Assembly (NCBI RefSeq): GCF_003265995.1 | Contig: NZ_MVJN01000009.1 | Coordinates: forward strand, 1 to 64,000 | Direction of reading: 5' to 3' | DNA length: 64,000 nucleotides | Source: Legionella quinlivanii | GTDB lineage: Bacteria; Pseudomonadota; Gammaproteobacteria; Legionellales; Legionellaceae | Part shown: piece after piece, positions 52,334 through 62,734 of the stretch | How the letters are laid out: each line of letters opens with the position of its first letter | Numbering within the stretch: position 1 is the first letter of the stretch | Notes under the pieces: model-generated | What the model was told of the DNA's origin: nothing | Seen by the model: only the letters and a program-made list of their open reading frames with translations | Databases searched by the model: none | Program-made: the position numbers and the translations under genes

Positions 52334-54922
52334 ATGTTAACCGTCAATTTAAAAGCTTTACTGGAGCGTCTGAATGACTATACCGCTCTGACACTCGAGC
52401 AGTCAGTTAATCTATGTATGCAGAAAACGCATCGGGAAGTTACTATTGATCATTGGTTGAGTGAATTACTCTCCAATCCTCGCAGCGATATCAGTCTCAT
52501 TCTTGAGCAACAAGCCCTGGTGCCAGACAGCATTCGTTTTGATATTCATTCCGGTATTGATAAATTAAAACAGGGGCACAGGGGAAAACCCAGTTTCTCG
52601 GTTTCTCTTTTTGACTGGATGCAGGACGCCTGGCTCATCGCAACTTTAGAGCAAAAAGTAGAGAAAATACGTTCAAGCTCTTTGTTATTTGCTTTGATTA
52701 AAAAGCACAAACATTATCCCACCCACATTGGAAATGAAATTTTCGAGCTTCTGCCTCTGGAAAGTCTAATGGGTCATTGGCAGGCGGATACAATGGAGTC
52801 TGTCGAACGGGATATATCGCAGTTAGGTTTAAATGCGGATTCACCTGAGAATAAATCCCGTCTTGGGGAGTCCCTACAGCAGTTTTGTATCAATTTGACC
52901 GAAAAAGCCCGAACCGGACAAATAGATCCAGTGTTCGGGCGAGAACGGGAAATTCAGCAAATGGTTGATATCCTGGGGCGGAGGCGTAAAAATAATCCAA
53001 TTTTAGTGGGTGACCCTGGGGTCGGGAAAACTGCACTGGCGGAAGGGCTAGCTTTGGAAATCAGCAAGGGGAATGTTCCTGATTTTCTAAAAAATACCAG
53101 TATTCTTGCTTTGGATTTAGGCTTGCTGGAAGCTGGCGCGAGTGTAAAGGGCGAGTATGAAAGACGCTTGAAAGCGGTGTTGAAAGAAGTATCCGCCGCC
53201 AAATTTCCAATAATCTTATTTATTGACGAAGCGCATACTCTGATTGGTTCAGGGCAACAGCAGGGTGGACTCGATGCTGCCAATATCCTGAAACCGGCTC
53301 TTGTTCGCGGCGAATTATGTACTATCGCAGCAACAACCTGGCATGAATACAAGAAGTATTTTGAAAAAGACGCCGCCCTGGCCAGACGATTTCAGCTGAT
53401 TAAATTACAGCAGCCAGACATCGAGGATACCATTCGTATTTTGCGAGGATTACAGCCGATATATGAAAAAGCGCATGGTGTAAGCGTTCGTTCTGACGCC
53501 TTGGAAGCAGCAGCAGAACTGTCTACCCGCTATATTTCCGGACGGCAGCAGCCCGATAAAGCGATTGATCTGATAGATACCGCAGCAGCGAGAGTAAAGA
53601 TAAATCTGAGTGCGAAACCGGCCGAGGCCAGTGCTATGGAAAATCAAATTGCAGCACTTGAGCAGGAGTTGGGCAGTCTAAGTAAAGATAAAGAACAAGG
53701 CCAGTCCATTGATCCTAAAAAATTAAAAGCATTGAAGCAGGAAATTAAAGAGAACACAGCAAGGCTTGATGCAATTCAGAACGATTGGGCGAAGGAGAGT
53801 GCTTTAATTAGTGAGCTACTGGCTATTCGTGAAGAGATTTCAAAAAAACCAAAAAAAAGCAGCAGCTTTCAGAAAAGGCAACAGGAGTTGCTCAACACCA
53901 TGGATGAGCGAAATATCTCCTTGATTGATCATGAGGTTTCACCAGAAGTTGTTGCAAAAGTTGTTTCAGACTGGACCGGCGTGCCTTTAGGTAAATTGCT
54001 CAAAAACGAATATTCCGCTCTGCTTACGCTCGAGCAAAGTCTTGAAGAGCAAATCAAAGGCCAGCATGAAGCCCTTGAGGTGATTGCACAACAGTTGAAA
54101 GCTGCGAAAACCGGTTTAAGCTCTGTCGACAAGCCTTCCGGTGTTTTTCTACTGGTAGGACCAAGCGGCGTTGGCAAAACTGAAACTGCATTGACCATCG
54201 CAGAGCGTGTGTTTGGGGGACGTCAGTATTTAACAACTATTAATATGTCCGAATTTCAGGAAAAACATTCCGTCAGCCGCCTGATAGGATCACCCCCGGG
54301 TTATGTGGGATTTGGTGAAGGGGGTATGTTAACAGAGGCGGTGCGCCAGCGTTCGTATTCAGTAGTTCTTCTGGACGAAGTCGAAAAAGCGTCACTGGAT
54401 GTCATGAATCTGTTTTATCAGGTGTTTGATAAAGGCAGCCTGACTGATGGAGAAGGCGAGGAGGTCAATTTTAAAAATACAGTCATTTTCCTGACCAGCA
54501 ATTTAGGCAGCGATTTGATTCTTCGCTCTGATAATTTGTCACAGGAGCAATTAACAAAACTAATCTGGCCCATTTTATCCGCGCATTTTCAGCCTGCATT
54601 GCTTGCCAGAATGACTGTCGTCGTTTATCGTGCATTGTCGCGGGCAACGCTAAAAGACATCACTCGCCAGAAACTTGAGGCGTTTAAAATGCAACTGGTG
54701 CGCACGCATGCCATCAAGCTCCAGTTTAAAGAGGAAATCATTGATTATCTGGTAGACCGTTACAATGAACCTGAGCTAGGGGCAAGAGAAATTGAATTAA
54801 CCCTGCATGCTAAAATAATGCCTGCCCTGGCGAAATATATTCTTGAGGCAATGACAAATAACAGGGAATTGAATGCCTTAAATCTTGAAATTGTGGACAA
54901 TGAGATAGTGATAAGGGAATAG
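52334..54922 (+). CDS. tssH: T6SS sheath-recycling AAA+ ATPase TssH (ClpV)
   Basis: 862 aa. An N-terminal Clp-N-like domain with CMQKTHREVTIDHWL is followed by two AAA+ modules: Walker A GDPGVGKT at 226-233 and GPSGVGKT at 609-616, with Walker B FIDEAHTLIG and LLDEVEKA. A coiled-coil middle segment about 440-540 separates them. ClpV disassembles contracted TssBC sheaths for reuse. The Clp-N similarity and position in the operon separate it from ClpB. Confidence 0.97.
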   Translation: MLTVNLKALLERLNDYTALTLEQSVNLCMQKTHREVTIDHWLSELLSNPRSDISLILEQQALVPDSIRFDIHSGIDKLKQGHRGKPSFSVSLFDWMQDAWLIATLEQKVEKIRSSSLLFALIKKHKHYPTHIGNEIFELLPLESLMGHWQADTMESVERDISQLGLNADSPENKSRLGESLQQFCINLTEKARTGQIDPVFGREREIQQMVDILGRRRKNNPILVGDPGVGKTALAEGLALEISKGNVPDFLKNTSILALDLGLLEAGASVKGEYERRLKAVLKEVSAAKFPIILFIDEAHTLIGSGQQQGGLDAANILKPALVRGELCTIAATTWHEYKKYFEKDAALARRFQLIKLQQPDIEDTIRILRGLQPIYEKAHGVSVRSDALEAAAELSTRYISGRQQPDKAIDLIDTAAARVKINLSAKPAEASAMENQIAALEQELGSLSKDKEQGQSIDPKKLKALKQEIKENTARLDAIQNDWAKESALISELLAIREEISKKPKKSSSFQKRQQELLNTMDERNISLIDHEVSPEVVAKVVSDWTGVPLGKLLKNEYSALLTLEQSLEEQIKGQHEALEVIAQQLKAAKTGLSSVDKPSGVFLLVGPSGVGKTETALTIAERVFGGRQYLTTINMSEFQEKHSVSRLIGSPPGYVGFGEGGMLTEAVRQRSYSVVLLDEVEKASLDVMNLFYQVFDKGSLTDGEGEEVNFKNTVIFLTSNLGSDLILRSDNLSQEQLTKLIWPILSAHFQPALLARMTVVVYRALSRATLKDITRQKLEAFKMQLVRTHAIKLQFKEEIIDYLVDRYNEPELGAREIELTLHAKIMPALAKYILEAMTNNRELNALNLEIVDNEIVIRE

Positions 54923-55013
54923 CCTGGGAGCAAGTTGCTTGCTATTTCAGATATTCTATTGATATCATTGAGTTGTCTAGCATTACCTGCAAATAATTAT
55001 AATAAGAAAGGGA

Positions 55014-55607
55014 ATGTCGGTGTTTAAGAAAATATGGTTACTCTCTGTGGTATTGCTAACTGCCTGCACAATGGGCGGCAATACGAAACAACCCCAATTG
55101 GCAGATTCCTATCAGGACAATGCTATTCTCATGCGTATTGAGGCTAGTAAAGATCTCAATCTATACAATGATCAGAAACATACGTTGAAGCTTGTAATAA
55201 TACAGGTAGAAAAAGTTGAGGATGTTCAAAAGCAGTTGATGTCTTCTGATTCGATTGCCAAACTTCTTGATAGCGCTGATGATTCTGAAGACTCCAAGAA
55301 CAAGGCAGGGGACAAACAAGTTTATATGCATACCCTGTTTATCACCCCCGGCAGCAAGAAGGTGTATACCTTCCCCCGTTTGGCTGGTGCAAGACGAATC
55401 ATTGTAGTTGCCGGTTATTATGATCTGGTGCCGAACCAGGTGGTGCGAGTATTTGAAATCCCTGTATTTGAAAACTGGAAGCCTGTAACCTTCTGGGAAA
55501 TGAATCGTAAAATGGGGCGTATAGCTATCTGTTTGATGCTCGGAGCTAAAGGAATTAATTTTACCGACAGCACTTCAAAAGAAACGACCAGTGAATCTTT
55601 GAAATAG
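55014..55607 (+). CDS. tssJ: T6SS outer-membrane lipoprotein TssJ
   Basis: 197 aa. The signal sequence ends in the lipobox LLTAC, with lipidated C18. The mature domain shows the TssJ pattern of beta-strands (YQDNAILMRIEASKDLNLY, HTLKLVIIQVE) and the late ARRIIVVAGYYDL strand. TssJ anchors the TssLM complex to the outer membrane. It opens the second half of the operon after a 91-bp gap from tssH. Confidence 0.9.
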   Translation: MSVFKKIWLLSVVLLTACTMGGNTKQPQLADSYQDNAILMRIEASKDLNLYNDQKHTLKLVIIQVEKVEDVQKQLMSSDSIAKLLDSADDSEDSKNKAGDKQVYMHTLFITPGSKKVYTFPRLAGARRIIVVAGYYDLVPNQVVRVFEIPVFENWKPVTFWEMNRKMGRIAICLMLGAKGINFTDSTSKETTSESLK

Positions 55608-55619
55608 GATGATCCAAAA

Positions 55620-57008
55620 ATGGTTTGGAAAACAGCAGTTGATTGGGAACATGGACTTTTTTTACAACCACAACATTTTCAATGTTCTGAGTTACATCAA
55701 CAGTTTTTATTAAATCAGGTAATGCGCTATGTCACTCCTTATTTCTGGGGATTTGCTGAGTTAAAACTGAATCATCAGGCCTTGAAGAATGGCCGTTTTG
55801 AAGTGGATAAAATGGCCTTGTTCCTTCCAGGCGGTGAATATGTTGAAGTTGACTCTAACGCGGTTTTTTTACCCCGCTCATTTTTAAAAGACTGGCCCGC
55901 CAATTCTGACTCCATGAAAGTCTATGTGGGGGTGAAGGATTTGTCCTTGTCCAAAAAGAATGTGACCCCTGTCAATCAGCTGGAAGACCTGACTGGAGTT
56001 ACAACCCGCTATATCAGCTATGCCTCAGGTGTTGAAACCGCCGATTTTTATCATCAGGAATCCCAGGCACAGCTTAAAACCTTACAATTCGTTGTTAAAT
56101 TATTCTGGGAATTTGAACTGGAAAATACCCATAATTATACCTTAATACAAATAGCTGAATTAAAACGCATTGATAATGAAATTAAAAATAACCCGGTATA
56201 TATCCCTTCCTGCGTTAATATCGCCGCAGCGGAAAATTTGTTTGTAGGCATGAGAGCGATGCTTGAAAATCTGATGGGGGTTCTCAGCCAGCTGGAAAAG
56301 TTTAAACTGCCAATTGACTGGTATGCCAGCCATATTGATAAAGCGAATTTCGGGCGTTTGTTTTCTTTGCGATCCCTGCTTCGGAGCGTGCCGGTCTTAA
56401 AGCAGTATGTAAAAACGGGTAATGTACATCCCTGGCATTTATTTACCTTGCTTGAAACCATCGCCTGTGAGTTAAGCTATTTTAGTACAGAGGTTAATCT
56501 GTTTAGCAGCAGCGAGCAAAATACGACTATTTTACCCGATTACAATCACCAGAATCTTACGGCATGTTTTGCTGCGGTCAGGACTCTGTTACAGAAATTA
56601 ATTATCACAATCGTAGCTGATCCAGGTCGAATCCACAGAATGACCAAAGAGCATAACTACTATTATGCCGATTTGGGCCCTTATTTTATACGACCAGAGA
56701 GAAGATATTACCTGGTCATTTATGCAGAAAATAATCAGGAAGAAGTGGCAAGCGTCGTTAAAGATTCAAGTAAACTCTGTGCCTATTCAGATATTGTTAC
56801 TTATATTGAATATGCTTTGCCCGGCGTTCCCATTACCAAATTGAGCGCTGCACCAGAAGGTATACCTCGCGGCGCAAGCTGTCTGTATTACAAAATTGAT
56901 AACCAGTCTTCAATGTGGCTGAAGATAGAGCGTGAATTAAAAGTGGCCTTATACATGGGTAAAGCGCCAATCGATGTTGTCATTGATATAGTTGCTGTGG
57001 GAGCATAA
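55620..57008 (+). CDS. tssK: T6SS baseplate-membrane linker TssK
   Basis: 462 aa. VDWEHGLFLQPQHFQCSELHQQFLLN is the highly conserved TssK start. The middle is helical; late FIRPERRYYLVIYAEN and VPITKLSAAPEGIPRGASCLYYKID are C-terminal TssK motifs. It links baseplate wedges to TssL and TssM. It starts 12 bp after tssJ and its stop lies just ahead of the tssL start. Confidence 0.97.
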   Translation: MVWKTAVDWEHGLFLQPQHFQCSELHQQFLLNQVMRYVTPYFWGFAELKLNHQALKNGRFEVDKMALFLPGGEYVEVDSNAVFLPRSFLKDWPANSDSMKVYVGVKDLSLSKKNVTPVNQLEDLTGVTTRYISYASGVETADFYHQESQAQLKTLQFVVKLFWEFELENTHNYTLIQIAELKRIDNEIKNNPVYIPSCVNIAAAENLFVGMRAMLENLMGVLSQLEKFKLPIDWYASHIDKANFGRLFSLRSLLRSVPVLKQYVKTGNVHPWHLFTLLETIACELSYFSTEVNLFSSSEQNTTILPDYNHQNLTACFAAVRTLLQKLIITIVADPGRIHRMTKEHNYYYADLGPYFIRPERRYYLVIYAENNQEEVASVVKDSSKLCAYSDIVTYIEYALPGVPITKLSAAPEGIPRGASCLYYKIDNQSSMWLKIERELKVALYMGKAPIDVVIDIVAVGA

Positions 57009-57009
57009 A

Positions 57010-57669
57010 TTGAATCTCCAATCATTATTTTATGATTTGTTCCACTATGTGAGCGAATTAAAAGACAGCGAGTTCTCTACGGTCAGCTTTAACGAGTTTA
57101 GGGAGGAAGTCCTTATTCGCATCAAAGAGATCCGGAATCGTAGTGGATCACTGGATAAAGATCAGGTGAATACGGCTTTATTTGCTGTAGTCGCATGGAT
57201 TGATGAGCTAGTACAGAACTCCATGTGGGAAGGAAAAAAAGAGTGGCAGCATCGTTTTTTACAAACTGAATTTTTCAATACCACTGACGCAGGAAAGGAG
57301 TTCTTCATTTATTTATCCAAAATTCCGCCAAAGCAGGTAGACTTATTCCGAATTTTTTACCGCTGCCTGACCTTGGGCTTCAGAGGAGAATATCACAGTC
57401 CTCTGGATAAACCGGATTTAATCAAATACAAGGCATACGCGTTGGAACATATCACTCCTGATCATGAAATGGTGGATAACGTGGAGCACTTTATCGCGTT
57501 TCCTGAGGGATATGAATGCAAGGTCGGTGGAAAAATGCAAGTGGGCCGTTCGCCCTGGAAACGATGGTTCCTATGGCTGATACCCATTCCTGTCTTGCTG
57601 TTGATTTATTTCTTTTTCTATTTTGTTATCAACAACACTGTTGATAATTATTTACAAATGATCAAATAA
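57010..57669 (+). CDS. tssL: T6SS inner-membrane protein TssL (DotU/IcmH-like)
   Basis: 219 aa from TTG at 57010, chosen because GGGAG lies six bases upstream and the tssK stop is at 57006-57008. The cytoplasmic DotU domain shows ALFAVVAWIDELVQNSMWEGKKEWQHRFLQTEFF and FYRCLTLGFRGEY. A single C-terminal membrane helix (WFLWLIPIPVLLLIYFFFYFV) anchors it. No peptidoglycan-binding domain is attached. It is homologous to IcmH of the Dot/Icm type IV system, but its place in a full tss cluster shows it belongs to the T6SS. Confidence 0.95.
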   Translation: MNLQSLFYDLFHYVSELKDSEFSTVSFNEFREEVLIRIKEIRNRSGSLDKDQVNTALFAVVAWIDELVQNSMWEGKKEWQHRFLQTEFFNTTDAGKEFFIYLSKIPPKQVDLFRIFYRCLTLGFRGEYHSPLDKPDLIKYKAYALEHITPDHEMVDNVEHFIAFPEGYECKVGGKMQVGRSPWKRWFLWLIPIPVLLLIYFFFYFVINNTVDNYLQMIK

Positions 57670-57681
57670 CCGAGAGATTAA

Positions 57682-60600
57682 ATGAGGTTAATCGGGCAAA
57701 CAATTTTCTGGATGGTCACGCTCCTTGTCTTCGGATTTTTATCTACACTTTTAGTTGTAGGTCATGATCTTCCAATCTGGATAGGCCCCCTGATTTTTAT
57801 AGGGATATCACTGCTTTTTTATCTGCTTACCTCGATGAGTTATGGCTTGGAGAAGTGGTGGAGAAATCGTAAAAATGAGAAGCAGAAGGCTGTAGGTGAA
57901 AAGGTCGAGACCGGCGGATTAAGTCTTACTTTGCATAACGCGGTTAACTATATTCATCAAAATTCAGTGGCTGGTGGGGTAAAGCGTTTTTGGCATATGC
58001 CCTGGGTCCTTTTCTTCGGTAGCCCCAAAGCCTCACAAATGAATGTGTTCAAACTCCATACTCATTTTAGTGTGGGGGATACCGATGATATTGAATTACA
58101 AAGAAACAAAGCAGTGATCCTGGAGGATTACGTCATTTGGTATGTAGATGATACCTTGCTTCAGACCAACACACCCAGAAAAATTGAGCGTCAATGGCAA
58201 TCATTCCTTGAAACAATCCGAAAAGGTAAAAAGAAACAACCCGCGGTCCAGCAAATCGTAGTGGAAATACCTGCTTCTCTTTTAACAGGGGGTAATAAGG
58301 GGGAGTTATCTTTTTATGCCCGCTCACTAAGGGACCGAATTAACCAGGTCAGTAATATCACAGGATATCGTCAACAGATTCTCTTTATTATTACAGAATG
58401 CCAGCACCTGGAAGGATTTGACTCCTATGTGCAGATTGTTCCTGAAAATATGTTTAATCAGGCAATGGGTTATGTGGTCGATGATCCGATGCGCAATTCC
58501 TCGTCCAGCAAACCTATCCAATATTTAAGTGAGCGCGCACAAGATGTGATTGATATCATCCTGTTTAACCGCGAGAAGCAATTTGATTCCAAAGTATACC
58601 GGTTCCCGCTGTCTATTGCCGACTTAAGAGAACAGTATACTGTCTTTAGCGAAATATTTTTTTCAGCAACCTCCTACAGTGAATCCCCGGTGTTGTTGGG
58701 TGTTTACATGACAGGAACAATAGTCAATAAAGGAATTGAAGACCAGGCTTTTGCCTATGATTTAATTGACAAAATACAAACACGGCTAATGTGCCCGATG
58801 ATGCCGCTGAAAAATGAGCTGGCCAGGCAACAACGCCGTGAGTATGTAAGACTTGGGCTTTGGTATTTACTCTGTTTCGGTCTGGCGGGTTATTTGTATT
58901 ATGTCTACACGCAAACTTCCAAGCGCTTGCTTGATTTGGTTCAGTTATTACCCGCGGAAGAGGTTTATGGAACCAGTCTCGAGGCAAATCTGGTCGAATT
59001 CAATGAGTTCCATATTTTAATGAATGCCGTCGATCGTTTTAAAAATCAGTGGCAAATTAAAATTCTTCCTTATCGAGGCGGGCTGGACAGACTATATGAT
59101 TTTTTTGGTGATCTGTACGTTACGCAATTCAAATCGCATGCCCTGGATATCCTGGATGGCAAAATTCTGAACTTGCTGCGCCAGGGCGATGCAGTTACAG
59201 ATCGCCAGAAAGCTTATCTGGTGCAAAATATGGTAACGCGGGTAAATGCGGTTCAGGCTAAATTGGGAGGTTCTGATCGACAGGCACTGATGAGTATGCC
59301 CAATCCTGAAATCCGGTATCTTGGGTATAGTAATATTTCTGAAGACATACAAAACGCGTTTGGCGTTTTATATAAAGATTATATCTACTGGAACTCCAAT
59401 ACCGAGGGATTACGCCTTGAATCGATAAAATTATTACGCTGGCTTGAAGATTCCCGTTATTTAAATTCCAATTTGCACTGGCTGGTAGAATGGGGAAATA
59501 CCCGACCAGGGGCTTACAGTATTGGTCTTAATGATTTCTGGCCTGGCAGTATCAGTATCCATGAATATGATGTTCAACCTGCATTTACCATTCAGGGTCA
59601 TCTGGCAATAGAGCAATTGCTAGAGCAGATTGAATATGCACTGCCTGTTTATATTGACATTTCTCGTCAGGAAAGTAATTTCAAAGTCTGGTACGAAGAA
59701 AATCGCGTTAATAAATGGGAACAGTTTTCCTTTGATTTTTCAAAAGGACAGAGAACCCTGGCTTATCAGTTCGAATGGGATCAAACCTTCGATAATATGA
59801 TGACTCCCAATGGAGTTTATTTCAGTTTGATGGATCGTATTAATAATGAATTTTCTCATAAATTGTCCATTAAAAATCCGCGATGGATTGAGATGATTCA
59901 TCAATTTGCGGGCTTGCTGAATTACCAATATGAAAGTACTGAAGGTGTACAGCTTAAAGAGCTGTCTAACACGTTGGCAAAATGGGGTGAAGTACTTAAT
60001 GCACGACCTTCGCAAATCAATCAGCCTGTGCAGACAATAAAAACAACTCAGACCAGTCAGCCAGTGTCCAACGATGCCTCGCCTGATGAAATTAAGGCAG
60101 TCAGTAACAAGTTGAGTTTTAACAATCAGGTTGATGCTGCCAAAGCCTTCCTTACCTACCGTGGCTTATTGAGAAGATTGTATGCCAAACCTTTTGTGCA
60201 ATCGGTTAAAGCCTATGCAAGCGCCAAGAGTTTATATGAAAGCCAATCGAGCCTCAGCCGCGATACTTCTAATGTAATTCAGGCTTATCAGGCATTACTC
60301 GGCATTCGTCGTACCCTGGATCATTATGATCAGCTGGATGAAACCAATGCGTTCTGGGTATTGATGCGTGGCCCTCTTGATTTTTATATTGATTATACAA
60401 ATCGCTATGCGTCTTGTTATATTCAGCAAAAATGGCTGGATGAAGTCTATTTGCGAACAGCGACAATTGAAGGGGAAGACTTAAACGATCTGCTCTTTGG
60501 TAAAGCCGGTGTAGTCTATGCCTTCCATGAAAAATACACTAAACCGTTTATCAAGCAGGTAGGCAACAACTTCGTACCCATTTATGTATTAAAACATAAG

Positions 60601-61203
60601 TTTCCTCTCTCCATTGAGTACTACCAATTCCTGAAGTCAGGATTAAATCTCGATACGGGGGATAACAGCCTGGTTAAAATCAAGAAAGAGCTGGATGCGA
60701 AACTGCCCACTGATATTACCATCAGAGCCAAACCAGTTAATTTACAGTTGGGATCAACCGCTTTGCCTTATAAAACAGTACTGAATGTCAAATGCAATGA
60801 TGATATGGTTTCACTGGAAAACTTCAACTATCCCTCCCAAAGAACAATTCGCAAATGGACTTTGGAGTCTTGTGGACCGGTTGAAATCGATATTTATTTT
60901 CCTGCGGCAACCCTAACTATTCAATACGCGGGTAATGACGGTTTCCTTAGATTTTTGCAGGATTATAGTAAAGGCATTGTAACTTATCCGGTAAGTTTAT
61001 TTCCGGATCAAGCGAAATATTTGAAGGCTAATCGAATCAATGCCATTCATGTTTACTATAGTTTAAGCGGAGCAGACGACGTCACCTGGCAAATTGGACA
61101 ATATTTATCCGCCCTGAAACAAATCAAGGTTGATAAAGTGAAGTTGGATCAAGTGGTGAAAGTGCCGCGTGTGATTACTGATTGTTGGGAACAAGAGTCA
61201 TAA
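57682..61203 (+). CDS. tssM: T6SS inner-membrane protein TssM (IcmF) with degenerate Walker A
   Basis: 1173 aa. Two N-terminal transmembrane helices (about 8-52), a third near 405-425 and a large periplasmic domain match TssM. SKPIQYLSERAQDVIDIILFNREKQFD and the EFFSATSYSESPVLLGVYMTG-like segment belong to the IcmF-related core. At the usual nucleotide-binding loop the sequence is G113-S-P-K-A-S-Q-M, with no GKT, so ATP binding is unlikely. The C-terminal FNYPSQRTIRKWTLESCGPVEI belongs to the DUF1215-like domain. It spans the periplasm between TssL and TssJ. Confidence 0.95.
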   Translation: MRLIGQTIFWMVTLLVFGFLSTLLVVGHDLPIWIGPLIFIGISLLFYLLTSMSYGLEKWWRNRKNEKQKAVGEKVETGGLSLTLHNAVNYIHQNSVAGGVKRFWHMPWVLFFGSPKASQMNVFKLHTHFSVGDTDDIELQRNKAVILEDYVIWYVDDTLLQTNTPRKIERQWQSFLETIRKGKKKQPAVQQIVVEIPASLLTGGNKGELSFYARSLRDRINQVSNITGYRQQILFIITECQHLEGFDSYVQIVPENMFNQAMGYVVDDPMRNSSSSKPIQYLSERAQDVIDIILFNREKQFDSKVYRFPLSIADLREQYTVFSEIFFSATSYSESPVLLGVYMTGTIVNKGIEDQAFAYDLIDKIQTRLMCPMMPLKNELARQQRREYVRLGLWYLLCFGLAGYLYYVYTQTSKRLLDLVQLLPAEEVYGTSLEANLVEFNEFHILMNAVDRFKNQWQIKILPYRGGLDRLYDFFGDLYVTQFKSHALDILDGKILNLLRQGDAVTDRQKAYLVQNMVTRVNAVQAKLGGSDRQALMSMPNPEIRYLGYSNISEDIQNAFGVLYKDYIYWNSNTEGLRLESIKLLRWLEDSRYLNSNLHWLVEWGNTRPGAYSIGLNDFWPGSISIHEYDVQPAFTIQGHLAIEQLLEQIEYALPVYIDISRQESNFKVWYEENRVNKWEQFSFDFSKGQRTLAYQFEWDQTFDNMMTPNGVYFSLMDRINNEFSHKLSIKNPRWIEMIHQFAGLLNYQYESTEGVQLKELSNTLAKWGEVLNARPSQINQPVQTIKTTQTSQPVSNDASPDEIKAVSNKLSFNNQVDAAKAFLTYRGLLRRLYAKPFVQSVKAYASAKSLYESQSSLSRDTSNVIQAYQALLGIRRTLDHYDQLDETNAFWVLMRGPLDFYIDYTNRYASCYIQQKWLDEVYLRTATIEGEDLNDLLFGKAGVVYAFHEKYTKPFIKQVGNNFVPIYVLKHKFPLSIEYYQFLKSGLNLDTGDNSLVKIKKELDAKLPTDITIRAKPVNLQLGSTALPYKTVLNVKCNDDMVSLENFNYPSQRTIRKWTLESCGPVEIDIYFPAATLTIQYAGNDGFLRFLQDYSKGIVTYPVSLFPDQAKYLKANRINAIHVYYSLSGADDVTWQIGQYLSALKQIKVDKVKLDQVVKVPRVITDCWEQES

Positions 61204-61204
61204 T

Positions 61205-62725
61205 ATGCTTGAACTTGATCAAATCGCCGGATTAGTCGCCAAGCCTATAACAGATAGTGAACCTGCCGGGGCAAACTGCCAGGACGATGACAAATACATC
61301 AGCCTGCGTAATGAAATGCAAAAGCTATCCCGGGCAGGTCAGTCCAGCGGCATTGAGTGGAATACTGTCAGCAACAATTCACTTTATTTGCTGATTGAAA
61401 AATCCAAGGATTTTCAGGTTGCATGTTATCTTGCCTATGCTCTTTTTCATCAGTACCAATATCCAGGTCTGAAAGTTGGAGCGAATGTTCTGACCAATAT
61501 GCTGGAACGATATTGGGATAGTTCTCATCCTCAGGACCGACCTCGTGTTAAGGTTAATTTCTTAAACTGGTATGCTTCCCAGTGTTTTAATTACATTCAA
61601 TATATTAAGCCTGTCGACAACGTGAAGGATATTCAGCAATCGATAAAATATTTTAACGAAATCAGAGATTTTCTGAGCGAACGGGAACTGGAGTTTGATG
61701 CGTTCAGCAATCTGATAGCTACGCTGAATGAGTATCTTCGCCAGTTGGATTTTAAAATGGTTGAACCTCAAAAAGAGGAAAAACCTGTCAAGTTGGAAGA
61801 TAGCGTCAAAACCATTCAGCAAGATGAGAATCTGCCGCTTGAGCAAGGCTTTCTGACCTTGACTCGGGGAGCCCGCGATTTGATGAAGGCAGATTTGACG
61901 CTCCCTTATCCCTATTATTTAAATCGGCTCGCTGCCTGGGGAAGTATTGCCGTACTTCCGGACGTTGAAGATGGTGTAACCGGCATTTCCCCCCCCGATT
62001 TTTTTAGTGTAAAAAGAATTAATACGATTCAGGATGGGCATGATCCTCTCGAAGTTTTAAGATTGGTTGAAGAAATTATTCCCGATGAGCCATTCTGGCT
62101 TGATCTGCAAATTCTCAGTCTCGATATGTTGAAAAAGCTCGGGGAACGTTACGAAGAGGCATTCGCTGTGGTCAAGCGCGAATTCATTCAGTTTCTCCAG
62201 CGTTTTCCTGGTATTGAGAAATTAAAATTCAATAATAATAGTGCCTTTCTAAGTGATTGGGCGCAAGATCAGCTAAACGAATTAAGGACAACAAGTTCCA
62301 TGAGTTTTACTGATCGAATGAGTCATCTGTCATCGGTTGAACAACAGCAGATTGATGAGATTAAAACTCTTTGCAAAGCATTCAGTAGAAAAAATATAGA
62401 ACTGGAAATTGTCCAGCTGGAGCAGATAAACAAGCAGGCGATTTCTGAGCGTGTACGTCTGACTGCTTACATGGCGATTTGCGAAGAGTTATTGAAAGCG
62501 GGAAATCGAACAATCATCAGGCCTTATTTATTATTCATCCTTGAGATTATTGATAAACATCAGCTGGGAACCTGGGATTCTGTTTTAACACTGGATGCCT
62601 TGAGTCTGGTGTATCGGGGGATGAAATCTATTAGAAATAAAATCAGTGATGATTTATTTGAACAGGTTATTCATAGAGTCGCTCGAATTGATTCAAAAAT
62701 GGTATTGGAATTAAGTAAACTTTAA
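61205..62725 (+). CDS. tssA: T6SS TssA (ImpA N-terminal domain)
   Basis: 506 aa. IAGLVAKPITDSEPAGANCQDDDKYISLRNEMQKL is the ImpA_N motif shared by TssA proteins, followed by KDFQVACYLAYALFHQYQYPGLKVG and ERYWDSSHPQDRPRVK. The C-terminal half is helical and lacks an obvious VasJ hallmark, so which TssA subclass it is stays open. TssA primes and coordinates tube and sheath growth. It begins one base after the tssM stop. Confidence 0.93.
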   Translation: MLELDQIAGLVAKPITDSEPAGANCQDDDKYISLRNEMQKLSRAGQSSGIEWNTVSNNSLYLLIEKSKDFQVACYLAYALFHQYQYPGLKVGANVLTNMLERYWDSSHPQDRPRVKVNFLNWYASQCFNYIQYIKPVDNVKDIQQSIKYFNEIRDFLSERELEFDAFSNLIATLNEYLRQLDFKMVEPQKEEKPVKLEDSVKTIQQDENLPLEQGFLTLTRGARDLMKADLTLPYPYYLNRLAAWGSIAVLPDVEDGVTGISPPDFFSVKRINTIQDGHDPLEVLRLVEEIIPDEPFWLDLQILSLDMLKKLGERYEEAFAVVKREFIQFLQRFPGIEKLKFNNNSAFLSDWAQDQLNELRTTSSMSFTDRMSHLSSVEQQQIDEIKTLCKAFSRKNIELEIVQLEQINKQAISERVRLTAYMAICEELLKAGNRTIIRPYLLFILEIIDKHQLGTWDSVLTLDALSLVYRGMKSIRNKISDDLFEQVIHRVARIDSKMVLELSKL

Positions 62726-62734
62726 AAGAGTGCA

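Noticed and set aside
54973-55003. TTGTCT-19-TATAAT as a promoter before tssJ
   Set aside because: Transcription would start about four bases before the tssJ ATG and exclude its ribosome-binding site; chance AT-rich match is more likely.
57010-61203. Reading tssL/tssM as part of a Dot/Icm locus (icmH/icmF)
   Set aside because: The neighbours tssJ, tssK, tssA and the sheath genes show this is a T6SS; no other dot/icm gene is present.
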